Part shown: in pieces, positions 36,504 through 46,057 of the stretch
How the letters are laid out: every line of letters starts with the position of its first letter
Numbering within the stretch: position 1 is the stretch's first letter
NCBI GenBank assembly: GCA_031292145.1
Contig: JARLHR010000204.1
Location: 62,001-126,000, forward strand
DNA length: 64,000 nt
Direction of reading: 5' to 3'
Source of the DNA: Clostridium sp.
GTDB taxonomy: Bacteria; Bacillota; Clostridia; Clostridiales; Clostridiaceae
Position numbers and translations under genes: made by a program
Notes under the pieces: generated by a model
What the model was told of the DNA's origin: nothing
Seen by the model: the letters and a program-made list of their open reading frames with translations, nothing else
Databases searched by the model: none

Positions 36504-38243
36504 ATGAATAAGATAAAAAAATATTATATTATTTTTCCTATAATTACTGCGATACTATCACTTATAGTATTAATCGCAACATCTATTAATACTAAAGTAG
36601 TTAATAAAAGTTATTCTATATTTACACAGGATTTAAATTCTAATAATATATCTACTGTTGTAATGGACAGTTCTGCTAAAATGACTATATTACTAAATAA
36701 TGGTGATAAATATTCTACAGATAATCCACATACTGATACCTTAAAAGAAAAATTATTATCAAATGGAGTAGAAGTAGAAGATGAAACCACTCCCCCTCTA
36801 ACAAAATCTATTCCAACTGGTGTTTTTGTTTTATCTCTTATAACAATAGCAGCTATGCTTGCTTATAAAACTAAAGCTCAAGGTTCTTCTATAACATCTA
36901 TGGAAATGCAGGATTTTAGCAAAAATAAGAAAGCTGCTTTAAATTTTAATGCTGTAGCTGGTAATGAAGAAGCTAAAGAAAGCTTAATGGATATTGTGGA
37001 TTTTCTTAAGAATCCTGAAAAATATCAAAAATATGGTGCAAGAATGCCTAAGGGGGTTATTCTTTATGGTGATCCCGGTACAGGTAAAACATTGCTTGCA
37101 AAAGCTGTAGCTGGTGAGGCTGGAGTTCCATTTTACGCTATCAGTGGTTCAGACTTCGTTCAAGTATATGTTGGGGTCGGTGCAGCAAGGGTAAGAAACT
37201 TATTTAAAAAAGCAAAATCTCATGGAAAAGCCGTAATATTCATCGATGAGATTGATGCTATAGGTAAGGCAAGAAGCAATGGTAAAAACGGCTCTAGCAA
37301 TGATGAAAAAGATCAAACCTTAAATGCTCTTTTAACAGAAATGTCTGGTTTTGGACAAGATGAAGGTATAGTAGTCATTGCTGCTACAAATAGATTAGAC
37401 ATGCTAGATAACGCCCTTTTAAGACCAGGTAGGTTTGATAGACATATAGAGGTATCACTTCCTGATGTCAATGCTAGGGAAAAAATTCTATCTCTTCATT
37501 TTAAGAATAAACCTCATGAGAATATTGACATAAAAGATATTGCAAAGAAAACTGTATATTTCTCTGGTGCCAAGCTAGAAAGTTTAGTAAACGAAAGTGC
37601 TATTTTAGCTGCTAAAGATAATAGTGACTCTATCACTTCAGCTCATATAGACGCTGCATACTCTATAACTTTGGCTGGACATGAGAAAAAAGAAAGAAGT
37701 TATCTTAAAGAAGAAGACAAGCTTCTTACTGCATATCATGAGGTAGGACATGGACTAGTTAATATGCTACTACTTCCGCAGGACAAGGTTTCTAAAATAA
37801 CAATTATACCAACTACTAAAGGTGCTGGCGGTTATACATTAACCATTCCTGAGGATAGAAGCTACCATAGAATTGATTACTTAAAGAATAAAATTAAAGT
37901 TTCCCTTGGAGGCAGAGCTGCAGAAGAAATTATTTTTGGAAAAGATAAAATTTCTACTGGTGCCCATGGGGACATCTCTCAAACTACTGATATTGCATTA
38001 AAAATGGTTACAGAATACGGTATGGGAGAAACTTTAGGGCTTATAAAACTTTCAAGTGTTGGTTCACTATACAGTAGTTATGGAAATCCTGTTATTGAAG
38101 AATGTAAAAATATTGTTGATAAACTATATGAAGAAACTCTAGAACTTTTAAAAGAAAATAGAGATGCTCTTGATAGAATTGCTTTAGAATTATTAGAAAA
38201 AGAAACTTTATATGAAGATGAGTTAAATAAGCTTGCTATATAA
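36504..38243 (+). CDS. ftsH: FtsH-type ATP-dependent membrane metalloprotease
   Basis: A 579-residue protease that unfolds and degrades membrane and regulatory proteins. Two membrane helices (IIFPIITAILSLIVLIATSI and GVFVLSLITIAAMLAYK) flank a short external domain of about 75 residues. The AAA domain has Walker A GDPGTGKT, Walker B VIFIDEIDAIG, the pore loop FVQVYVGVGAARV and the SRH with RPGRFDRHIEV. The zinc site is HEVGH. It is slightly shorter than housekeeping FtsH (600-650), and the housekeeping gene usually lies near hprT/tilS, so this is probably a paralogue. A decayed 3' fragment of a similar gene lies at 40630-40783. Confidence 0.92.
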   Translation: MNKIKKYYIIFPIITAILSLIVLIATSINTKVVNKSYSIFTQDLNSNNISTVVMDSSAKMTILLNNGDKYSTDNPHTDTLKEKLLSNGVEVEDETTPPLTKSIPTGVFVLSLITIAAMLAYKTKAQGSSITSMEMQDFSKNKKAALNFNAVAGNEEAKESLMDIVDFLKNPEKYQKYGARMPKGVILYGDPGTGKTLLAKAVAGEAGVPFYAISGSDFVQVYVGVGAARVRNLFKKAKSHGKAVIFIDEIDAIGKARSNGKNGSSNDEKDQTLNALLTEMSGFGQDEGIVVIAATNRLDMLDNALLRPGRFDRHIEVSLPDVNAREKILSLHFKNKPHENIDIKDIAKKTVYFSGAKLESLVNESAILAAKDNSDSITSAHIDAAYSITLAGHEKKERSYLKEEDKLLTAYHEVGHGLVNMLLLPQDKVSKITIIPTTKGAGGYTLTIPEDRSYHRIDYLKNKIKVSLGGRAAEEIIFGKDKISTGAHGDISQTTDIALKMVTEYGMGETLGLIKLSSVGSLYSSYGNPVIEECKNIVDKLYEETLELLKENRDALDRIALELLEKETLYEDELNKLAI

Positions 38244-38271
38244 CGTAGAATCTGTATTTATCCGCAGTCAA

Positions 38272-38459
38272 CCGAAATGAGATACCTGTTTATTCCGCAG
38301 GACTATGAAAATATCGCTGAAAGCACTAAAAGGATGGTTGTCTCCAATTTAGCTTGCTCCAACTATTCAGTTAGACAAGCAAAATTGGAACAACCATCCT
38401 TTAACTGCTTTTAACAGCTCATTTTCAAATGCCTGCTTCACAAACATGTATCTCATTTC
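38272..38459 (-). repeat. structured RNA-like repeat element, copy 3 (short form)
   Basis: Read on the minus strand, GAAATGAGATACATGTTT pairs with AAACAGGTATCTCATTTC with one mismatch, although its sequence differs widely from copies 1 and 2. The conserved core TTTGAAAATGAGCTG and CAGCGATATTTTCATAG is kept. The AAGGTTCT stem has become AAAAGCA/TGCTTT and the hairpin CCAATTTTGC/GCTAAATTGG replaces CCACTTTAGC/GCTAAAGTGG. The CCAAATC hairpin arm is missing and the tail is not conserved. It lies just beyond the ftsH stop, facing it. Confidence 0.75.
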
Positions 38460-38568
38460 TTTGTTGGGATATATTATGCTTACGTGTAATTCATTTTTTT
38501 TAACTTCTTTATTTTCTAAATAGCTTTTCTATCTCTATTATAAAGAATTGCTCCATTTCATCTAATCT

Positions 38569-39531
38569 TTATTTTGGAATTATAACATTTTGATTCTGCA
38601 ATAATTTTATTGTTAGAAGTAATATTAACTTTTCGTTAATATCATGAAATGCTTGTTCATGATGGGATTTACACTCCTTCTTATTAGTTGGATTTTCAAG
38701 TATATCAGACTCGATAAATTCAGCGCTGATTAATTCACAGAATACTTTTTCATTAAAGAATTCAATTAATCTAAAATTTTGCTCTCTAATATCTCGTCCG
38801 CTTATCCCCCCACATGGATTGCACACTCCAACATCACTTTGTAATATTTCTACTTTATTCTGAGGGGTATTTATTTTAAACTTAGGAGGAGTGTTAAATG
38901 TGACTCTTGTAGTACATTTAAAAGGAACATTAACAGTAGCATGCTTTAATCTTCCATTTACTGTTCCTTTATGATTGTGCTCTTTATTAAAATATTCTAT
39001 GTTCTTCCTAATAAAACCAGCTAGAAATAATATTCCAGTATTAGGTTGACCATTTTCAGAGTTTGGAATAAGTTTGCACTGATTTAAATATGCATTTTTT
39101 CTAATGTGTTTAATTTCTAATACAGTATCCTCTAGTTTAAGTAATGACTCAACAGTTATAGTTATACTACATTCTGTTAACACTACTGGAAGTTTCACAA
39201 TTACAGGCCCTGCAGTAACATCCGAAGTATGAGGGCTATTTTCACAAATTGGTAATGTTTCTGAAGAAACCGTCGTTTCACAAATCTCAATATTACACTT
39301 ATCCTCTTGAATTTTATCAATAGGATCACATGGTTTATTAGTATAATGTTTTTTATATATTTTTTTAACTGATTTATACTTATTTTTTTTAGATTGCCTT
39401 TCTTTTGCTGAAGTATTATGGCTACCTTCATAATATTTTTTCTTGTATAAATAATACTTATTCAACCTTTTAAAATATTCTTCATACTGTTTTCTGTTAA
39501 GTTGATTATAGCAATCTCTTAAATAACACAT
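38569..39531 (-). CDS. CsxC-like exosporium/spore-surface protein with basic N-terminus
   Basis: A protein of about 320 residues. Its C-terminal 240 residues are paralogous to the upstream gene: GPVIVKLPVVLTECSITI, EIKHIRKNAYLNQCKLIP, GILFLAGFIRKNIEY, VPFKCTTRVTF and TEKLILLLT-like end. The N-terminal about 75 residues are rich in Y, K and R (KKYYEGSHNTSAKERQSKKN). Cysteines are frequent. The start at ATG 39531 has AGGAGG four bases upstream; an earlier in-frame ATG lies within a terminator hairpin. The relation to clostridial exosporium protein CsxC is from memory and should be treated as likely, not proven. Confidence 0.65.
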   Translation of the reverse strand: MCYLRDCYNQLNRKQYEEYFKRLNKYYLYKKKYYEGSHNTSAKERQSKKNKYKSVKKIYKKHYTNKPCDPIDKIQEDKCNIEICETTVSSETLPICENSPHTSDVTAGPVIVKLPVVLTECSITITVESLLKLEDTVLEIKHIRKNAYLNQCKLIPNSENGQPNTGILFLAGFIRKNIEYFNKEHNHKGTVNGRLKHATVNVPFKCTTRVTFNTPPKFKINTPQNKVEILQSDVGVCNPCGGISGRDIREQNFRLIEFFNEKVFCELISAEFIESDILENPTNKKECKSHHEQAFHDINEKLILLLTIKLLQNQNVIIPK

Positions 39532-39549
39532 CTTTCCTCCTCTTAGAAA

Positions 39550-39587
39550 CAGACCCAAAATATCTCTTTGCAGTTCTTGGGTCTGTA
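39550..39587 (-). terminator. hairpin between the two spore-surface genes
   Basis: CAGACCCAA and TTGGGTCTG pair, followed on the minus strand by TTTCT. It would partly end transcripts of the upstream gene. Confidence 0.6.
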
Positions 39588-39664
39588 ACATATTAATTAA
39601 CATACAATTTATTAAGAGTACTCTTTATATTGAGTTTTCAATTAAATTTCTGAATTTTATTTTT

Positions 39665-40477
39665 TTATAATCCTATTGCTGTAATCCTTACTTGTTGTTT
39701 TTGTAATACTTTTAGTGTTAAATTTACAATTAATTTTTCTGTGATAGTATTAAAAAATTGTTCTGTAGGAATTGTGCAGCTAGCAGTTGGATTTTTGTGA
39801 ATATCAACTTCAGTAACAACTGCATTTACTAATTCAACAAATGGCTTTTCATTAAAATTTTCTGTGAATAAGAAACTCTGATCACAAGGATTACGGCCAA
39901 GCACTGGATCTGCACAAATATCGCAGCCTTGAAGCTCATCTGTAAAAAATTCTAATTCACTTGGAGTAGTGTTTTCAGTAAAAACTGGTGGTCTGAGGAA
40001 AGTAACTCTAGTAGTGAAATTAAAAGGTACTTCAACTGTACATTGTCTTATATCTCCACAAAAATTTGGAGTCCCAGCTGTAATGCAAGTTTGAGTTGCA
40101 TACTCAATATTCTTTCTTACAAAACCTGCAATAAACAATATTCCAGTACCAGGGGTTACAGGAGTTGTAGAGAATGGAATAAGACGAGATTGAGTTAAAA
40201 ATACATTCTTTTTAATTCGTTTAATTTCCCTAGCAGCTTGATCCAATGTGATAGTAGCTTCAACTGGAATAGTTATATTTGTCTCTGCTAATATAATTGG
40301 AATTTTAACAAATACAGGTCCAGCTGGAATAATATCAGGAGTTACAGCGCTTTGCTCAGTTAATGGTTCGACTTCAGTAGTAACAGTTGCACAAGAATCT
40401 GGCTTACACCCAAAAGCATTTATATTTTTTATACCTAATTCTTTGTTATCGATATTTAATCCTTTGTTATCACTCAT
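39665..40477 (-). CDS. CsxC-like exosporium/spore-surface protein
   Basis: A 270-residue protein without signal peptide or membrane helix. Its order of motifs is GPVFVKIPIILAETNITIPV, EIKRIKKNVFLTQSRLIP, GILFIAGFVRKNIEYAT, VPFNFTTRVTF and KLIVNLTLKVLQ, with eight or more cysteines. Proteins like this coat clostridial spores and crosslink by cysteines. A SigK-type promoter at 40535-40561 supports late mother-cell expression. GGAGGGA precedes the ATG. The neighbour is a paralogue. Confidence 0.7.
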   Translation of the reverse strand: MSDNKGLNIDNKELGIKNINAFGCKPDSCATVTTEVEPLTEQSAVTPDIIPAGPVFVKIPIILAETNITIPVEATITLDQAAREIKRIKKNVFLTQSRLIPFSTTPVTPGTGILFIAGFVRKNIEYATQTCITAGTPNFCGDIRQCTVEVPFNFTTRVTFLRPPVFTENTTPSELEFFTDELQGCDICADPVLGRNPCDQSFLFTENFNEKPFVELVNAVVTEVDIHKNPTASCTIPTEQFFNTITEKLIVNLTLKVLQKQQVRITAIGL

Positions 40478-40534
40478 TATAATGTTCCCTCCATTTTATC
40501 TAATCAAAATTTAGTTATTATATTTTTTCTAATA

Positions 40535-40561
40535 TATACTATGCAATTCTTCTCTTTATGT
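40535..40561 (-). promoter_or_regulatory. SigK-type sporulation promoter
   Basis: On the minus strand AC (40560-40561), 16 bases, CATAGTATA (40535-40543) matches the AC-N16-CATANNNTA pattern of mother-cell SigK promoters. Confidence 0.6.
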
Positions 40562-40629
40562 GTTAATATATGCTCTTAATACAATAAATGATTTATTCCG
40601 GCTAAGAATGGAAAATAAAATTTTCTATT

Positions 40630-40783
40630 TGTGGAGAGTTCGAGAAGAAATTATTTTTGAAAGGATAAAATCTCTACTTCAATCTATAAATGCATTTCTT
40701 AAATTACTGATATTGCATTAAAAATGTTACTGAATAAGATGTGGAAAAAACTTTATACGAAGATGAACCCAAATAACTAGATA
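40630..40783 (+). pseudogene. decayed 3' fragment of an ftsH-like gene
   Basis: Three segments line up in order with the ftsH gene at 36504-38243: GAAGAAATTATTTTTG... with 37922-37958; ACTGATATTGCATTAAAAAT with 37984-38003; and AAACTTTATACGAAGATGA with 38206-38224. Intervening sequence is deleted and frames are broken. It is a remnant of a second ftsH copy downstream of the spore-surface genes. Confidence 0.75.
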
Positions 40784-40800
40784 TGTAGATAAAACAATTG

Positions 40801-40845
40801 CAACCGAGGCCAATGAAAAAGTAACTTTTTCATTGACCTCGGTTG
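40801..40845 (-). terminator. terminator of the FIST-EAL gene
   Basis: CAACCGAGG...CAATGAAAAAGT and its near-perfect complement form a 20-base stem with one mismatch; the minus strand continues CAATTGTTTTATC. Confidence 0.65.
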
Positions 40846-40912
40846 TAACTAATTTACATATATCTTGGTTTTATTCTTCTACATATGTTTTATATAGAAA
40901 TTAAACTAATAA

Positions 40913-43384
40913 TTAAAATTCAATATTATCCTTAGGTTCAGAAAAATAATATCCTTGTGAATAATCTACATTTAAGTCTTTTATTTTATTATATATTTCT
41001 TCTTCCGATACAAACTCTGCAACTGTTTCTATTCCTAATTCCTTTGCAAATGCTACTATAGTTTTTGTAACTGTCTCTGCTGATTTATCTTTGTGTATAT
41101 TTTTGATTATTGATCCATCTATTTTTATATAATCTACATTTAATTTCATCAGATAGCTAAAATTTGAGTATCCTGTTCCAAAATCATCAATAGCAATTTT
41201 ACAACCATATTTTTTTATTTCTTTTATAAATTCTGCTACTTCGTTAAAGTTTTCTATCCCTTCTGATTCTACTATTTCAAATACAACATTTTCAGGATTC
41301 TTGGCTTTTTGCAATTTTTCTATAATTAGTGCTCTAACTTGACTATTCACTATATCTTGGAAAAGAAGGTTTATAGATATTTGATAATCTGTTTTATTTG
41401 AAATTTCAAAAGTTTTCTCTAGCATTATTTTTGTTAATTCTTTATATAAACCAGCCCTTTTTGCAATATCTAAGAAAAAATAAGGTGATATGACCTTTTC
41501 ATTTTCATCTATCATTCTTATTAAAGCTTCACATTTTTCAATGGTTCCCAATTTATTATTAACTATAGGTTGAAAATATGGTAAAATTCTATTTTCTGCG
41601 ATAGCATCTTTAATCTTTTTGGTCCATACTATATTTTCTTTAATCCCTTCATATATATTTAGTTCTTCTTTATATACCTGAAATAATTCTCTGTTTTTTT
41701 TAGCATGATTTAATGCCATTTCAGCCTTCTCGAATAATAATTCTTCCTCTAATGCAACTCCCATTGTTACTGTTATAAAAATTTTTACTTCTTCACTAGA
41801 GAAACATTCTTTGTTTATATTATTTTGTAATGATCTTATTTTTTTTATAAATTCTTCTTTTAATCCTTTATTATTAACTATAACAAATATATCAGAATTT
41901 ATTCTATAAGGATGTAATTCATTTTGGTTACAATACCTATTAATTAATTTTGAAAGAGCTATTAGCACTGTATCGCCTATTGCATTTCCATAAAAATCAT
42001 TTATATCGTTAAATGACTTTATATCAATAATTACTAGTTTGTCATATTTACCTTTGGACAAATCTTTAATTAATTTATTTCTATTTTCTAAGCCTGTTAA
42101 CTTATCCCTATAATATTGTTTTTCTAATTCTTCTGTTTTTTCTTTGATTTTTTCTTCAAGCCTTAAATTTAATTGTTCTGATTCTTCACCTGTAGTTTTT
42201 ATAAGGTTATATAATGCAGAATCTTCATCAGTATAATACGCATATTCACTGTTAAGTTCTGTATTTACTTTAAGTCTTGCATTAATATCCTCTGAAAGTA
42301 CCAGTATTGTCATTGTTTCTGTAAAAAACATATTCTCATTGTTAATATAATTAAATTCACCAAAAGTATAAAATCCACCTACTGATAACTCCCCATTAAC
42401 GGGTACTATTTCTTTAGCCCCCTTTTTCTTAAATAAGTTTTTTCTTGAATCACAAGAATATATGAATAAACTCTCTCCTGGATAATCTTTAACTTTATCA
42501 TACATATCTTTAGATCCTTGCAAAAATTCTCTTAAATCCCCATATCCGATTCTTGCCTTTTCCCCTGGTGCTATATTACAAGACATAATTGCTTCCTCAT
42601 CGTTTATAAATTTTAAGACATGTATACTAACATACCTGTTATTTCTTTTTATCATTAAAGGAAACTTAACTCCAATACGTTCTATTTGATCATTTGTATG
42701 TGTACCTAAATACTTACTATAAAATTCTTTTACTGACATATTACCTATTTTTTTAATTACATTTTCTTCTACACATTTTATTTCATTTTCTTTACCTATA
42801 GGTATGCAATTTGAACTACTTGCATTCTTCACATACAAGTCCTTACTTATTAAAGTCGCTGCTACTACTGCATCTTTTTCTACACCATTTTCTGTAAAAA
42901 CATATGTCTCATCTTTAGAATTACACTTACCCGCAATCCCTCCTGCCACTAGAACACCCTTATTTTTGGAGTTTATTCCAGCTAAAAATTCTTCTCCATT
43001 AATGCTTATATCACCAAAAGATATTATAGCTTTAGTCTCCGGACAAATTACTCGCTTAGCTATTTCTATACCTTTCTGAAAATCTGATATTTCATCTTTA
43101 ATTAAAATAGTTTTGACTAATGTTTTTTCAAACACACTTATAGAAATTAAACATTGCTTTTCAAAAATATTTCCATTTAGAATTTCCCCAGAAGATGTAG
43201 CACCTATTATTTTGCATTGTGGAATTAATGCTTTTAGATTTTCTATTACTCCTTCTATAAATTCTTTTTTTCCTATTCCAGAAAATACTTGTACTAATAT
43301 GTTAGTATATTTTATTATGTCACTATTATCTATATATAATTTTAATGCTTCATAGTCAGTATATTTAATATTATAGTTTTTCAT
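40913..43384 (-). CDS. FIST sensor, degenerate GGDEF and EAL phosphodiesterase protein
   Basis: An 823-residue cytoplasmic signalling protein. Residues about 1-390 are FIST_N and FIST_C domains, thought to sense small ligands such as amino acids. A coiled coil then leads to a GGDEF domain in which the signature is N-S-D-I-F, so cyclase activity is probably lost. The EAL domain retains its metal and catalytic residues: CEALIRM, SINLLFQDI, FEIVESEG, IDDFGTGYSN, DYIKIDGS, AEFV and QGYYFSEP. It should degrade c-di-GMP. The start is ATG 43384, since an ATG four codons earlier lies within the GGAGGG ribosome site. Confidence 0.9.
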   Translation of the reverse strand: MKNYNIKYTDYEALKLYIDNSDIIKYTNILVQVFSGIGKKEFIEGVIENLKALIPQCKIIGATSSGEILNGNIFEKQCLISISVFEKTLVKTILIKDEISDFQKGIEIAKRVICPETKAIISFGDISINGEEFLAGINSKNKGVLVAGGIAGKCNSKDETYVFTENGVEKDAVVAATLISKDLYVKNASSSNCIPIGKENEIKCVEENVIKKIGNMSVKEFYSKYLGTHTNDQIERIGVKFPLMIKRNNRYVSIHVLKFINDEEAIMSCNIAPGEKARIGYGDLREFLQGSKDMYDKVKDYPGESLFIYSCDSRKNLFKKKGAKEIVPVNGELSVGGFYTFGEFNYINNENMFFTETMTILVLSEDINARLKVNTELNSEYAYYTDEDSALYNLIKTTGEESEQLNLRLEEKIKEKTEELEKQYYRDKLTGLENRNKLIKDLSKGKYDKLVIIDIKSFNDINDFYGNAIGDTVLIALSKLINRYCNQNELHPYRINSDIFVIVNNKGLKEEFIKKIRSLQNNINKECFSSEEVKIFITVTMGVALEEELLFEKAEMALNHAKKNRELFQVYKEELNIYEGIKENIVWTKKIKDAIAENRILPYFQPIVNNKLGTIEKCEALIRMIDENEKVISPYFFLDIAKRAGLYKELTKIMLEKTFEISNKTDYQISINLLFQDIVNSQVRALIIEKLQKAKNPENVVFEIVESEGIENFNEVAEFIKEIKKYGCKIAIDDFGTGYSNFSYLMKLNVDYIKIDGSIIKNIHKDKSAETVTKTIVAFAKELGIETVAEFVSEEEIYNKIKDLNVDYSQGYYFSEPKDNIEF

Positions 43385-43928
43385 AATTCCCTCCATATTT
43401 TAATATTGGGTATTTGATGCATATATATATTATTATACTATTTTTCGCTATTCTAATCACTACATTTCTGCATGATTTAGCAGAATTTTCACTTCAATTC
43501 TTTAACGTCTTTTAATTCTTTATATAAATAAGCTATTTTATTAATAAGATTCAAATTATCTATTTCATAGTTCCATTTATTTAAATCAAACTTTTCCTCG
43601 TATATATCCTTCATTTTCTATCTTAAACAAACGATTATTTATTTCTCACTATGTTATTTTTTGCAGAAATATTTATCATAATAAAATTAAGACTAAAGTT
43701 TTCTAAGTATTATTTTCTATTCATCTACGTATTTTTCAGCTCTAGATCTAATAGGACAACCCTACATATAGTATTTACATTTTTTATTTAACACAACATA
43801 TTGTATTTTTCTATTGGATGATTTAAAATAGTAATGTACTTTTAATTAGAAAATATTATAACTAAAAATAATAAAAGGATTTGAAAGAATTCTTAGACAA
43901 TTTGAAAACATAACTGGAGGAATTATAC
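43385..43928. other. AT-rich intergenic stretch with a possible 41-codon minus frame
   Basis: A small minus frame at 43489-43614 (MKDIYEEKFDLNKWNYEIDN...) has no clear ribosome site; it may be a gene remnant. I looked for a cobalamin riboswitch ahead of the B12-dependent reductase and found none of its conserved boxes. Confidence 0.35.
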
Positions 43929-46022
43929 ATGAGTGAAATATTATCAGAAGCATTTTTAAACAAATATAGAGAGATAGATGATACTCCTTTAAGTAATATA
44001 GGTGAGTTCGTCTATTTAAGAACTTATTCAAGATATTTAACAAACAAAAAAAGAAGAGAGAATTGGTTTGAAACAGTTCTTAGAACAACAAAATATAATA
44101 TAGATCTTGGCATAGAATTCAAAAAGAAACATGGATTAAACATAAATATACAAGATGAAATAAAAGAAGCTGAACTTCTATTTGATAATCTTTTTAATTT
44201 AAGAACCTTTACCTCAGGAAGAACCCTTTATATGGGCGGAACAGTTATTGTAAAAGAATACCCTCTTTCAAACTATAATTGTTCTTTTACAATGATTGAA
44301 AAATTCCATGATTTTGTAGATGTATTTTATCTTCTTATGGTTGGTTCTGGTGTCGGAGTTAGAATTGATAGAGAATTAATCTCTAAGATGCCTAAAATAA
44401 GAAAGATATCCTTATACGGGGAATACACTGAAGATGTTCATAAGTATATGCCAAAGGAATATATGGAAGATACAAAACTTATTATAGACAGCAAAGATTC
44501 ATCTATTGCTACAATCAAAGTTGGTGATAGTAAAGAAGGCTGGTGCAATGCATTAGAAACTTACTTTGATTTAGTTACATCTTTAAAATATATTAATATA
44601 GAAAAAGTAATAATCGATTACAGTTATGTTAGGCCAGAAGGTGAACGATTAAAAAGGTTTGGTGGCAGGGCCTCTGGTCATAAATCCTTAAAGAGAATGT
44701 TTGAAAAGATTCATAAGGTTTGCAGCAATCTTATAGATGGCAGTTTAAAGTCAATTGACGTTCTAGATTTAGCAACTATAATTAGTGAAAATGTAGTATC
44801 GGGTGGAGTTAGGCGTAGTGCTATGATGATTATCTGTGATGAAGATGATACAGATATCATTAATGCAAAAAGTAATCTTTACAAAATAATTGATGGCAAT
44901 TGGATAGAAAATAAAGAAGTTTCTCATAGGAAGATGAGTAATAATTCCATATTATACAAGGAAAAACCATCTCTAGATAAAATAAAAGAAATACTAAATT
45001 CCATAAAAATAAATGGCGAACCTGGCTTTATTAATGGAACTGAAGCTGCAAAAAGAAAAAATACTTTTAAAGGCTGTAATCCATGTGGAGAAATTTTGCT
45101 TAATTCTCATCAATGTTGTAATTTATCTACAAACAATTTAGTTTCCTTTGTAAATGAAAATAATAAAATCAATATTGAACATTTAGAGGAAGTAATAAGA
45201 TTATCTGCAAGAGTAGCAATTAGAATGACTCTAGTAGATGTTGAACTTCCAGATTGGAATGAAATTATGCAGGCCGATAGAATAGTTGGGATTTCTTTAA
45301 CTGGTATGATGGATATGGTAAATAAAACAAATATGAGTTATGAAGATTTAGGTAAACTATTAAAGCACTTAAGAGAGATAGTCAGAACTGAAGGAGAAAG
45401 GTACTGCACAGAACTTGGAATTTCAGCTCCAGAGCTTATGACTACAATAAAACCTGAAGGTTCCCTTTCAACATTGCCATGTGTAAGTTCAGGAATTCAC
45501 TATTCGCATTCTAATTATTATATTAGAAGAGTTAGAATCTCTGCATCCGACCCACTATATAAAATGATAGAAAAACTTGAATGCTATCCTATTTATAATG
45601 AAAACGGTCAAACAGATGAAAATTGCACAACAAAAGTTATAGAATTCCCAATAAAAGCTCCTGAAGGTAAAACGAAATATGATGTTGGAGCAATAGAACA
45701 ACTTGAACTTTATAAGCTATCTATGATAAATTGGACTGATCATAATACTTCAATTACTGTACATGTTAAAGACGATGAGTGGGATGATGTTGCCAAATGG
45801 TTATATGGAAATTTTGAATATGTAGTTGGTATAACCTTCTTGCCATTAATGGATGAAACTTATCCTCTTTTACCTTATGAATCTACAACAAAAGAAGACT
45901 ATGAAGAACGTGTTAAAAATATTAAGCCAATAGACTATGAATTGCTATCAGAGCTTGATGACGACGAAGAGCACGAAATAATTGATAAAGAATGTGCAAA
46001 TGGTGTTTGCCCTGTAAGGTAA
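43929..46022 (+). CDS. nrdJ: adenosylcobalamin-dependent ribonucleoside-triphosphate reductase (class II)
   Basis: A 697-residue monomeric class II reductase that makes deoxyribonucleotides using a B12-generated thiyl radical. The sequence begins like the Lactobacillus enzyme (YREIDDTPLSNIGEFVYLRTYSRY). It has NYNCSF with the first redox cysteine, the active-site CNPCGEILL, CCNLSTNNL, and a C-terminal CANGVCPVR that supplies the shuttle cysteines. TGGAGG precedes the ATG. It is monocistronic with a terminator at 46058. Some clostridial annotations use rtpR for this enzyme. Confidence 0.93.
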   Translation: MSEILSEAFLNKYREIDDTPLSNIGEFVYLRTYSRYLTNKKRRENWFETVLRTTKYNIDLGIEFKKKHGLNINIQDEIKEAELLFDNLFNLRTFTSGRTLYMGGTVIVKEYPLSNYNCSFTMIEKFHDFVDVFYLLMVGSGVGVRIDRELISKMPKIRKISLYGEYTEDVHKYMPKEYMEDTKLIIDSKDSSIATIKVGDSKEGWCNALETYFDLVTSLKYINIEKVIIDYSYVRPEGERLKRFGGRASGHKSLKRMFEKIHKVCSNLIDGSLKSIDVLDLATIISENVVSGGVRRSAMMIICDEDDTDIINAKSNLYKIIDGNWIENKEVSHRKMSNNSILYKEKPSLDKIKEILNSIKINGEPGFINGTEAAKRKNTFKGCNPCGEILLNSHQCCNLSTNNLVSFVNENNKINIEHLEEVIRLSARVAIRMTLVDVELPDWNEIMQADRIVGISLTGMMDMVNKTNMSYEDLGKLLKHLREIVRTEGERYCTELGISAPELMTTIKPEGSLSTLPCVSSGIHYSHSNYYIRRVRISASDPLYKMIEKLECYPIYNENGQTDENCTTKVIEFPIKAPEGKTKYDVGAIEQLELYKLSMINWTDHNTSITVHVKDDEWDDVAKWLYGNFEYVVGITFLPLMDETYPLLPYESTTKEDYEERVKNIKPIDYELLSELDDDEEHEIIDKECANGVCPVR

Positions 46023-46057
46023 TTCTTGTAAATAGAATACTATATTTAAAAATTTTA

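Noticed and set aside
43385-43928. A cobalamin riboswitch before the B12-dependent ribonucleotide reductase.
   Set aside because: I found no B12-box or other conserved core sequence.
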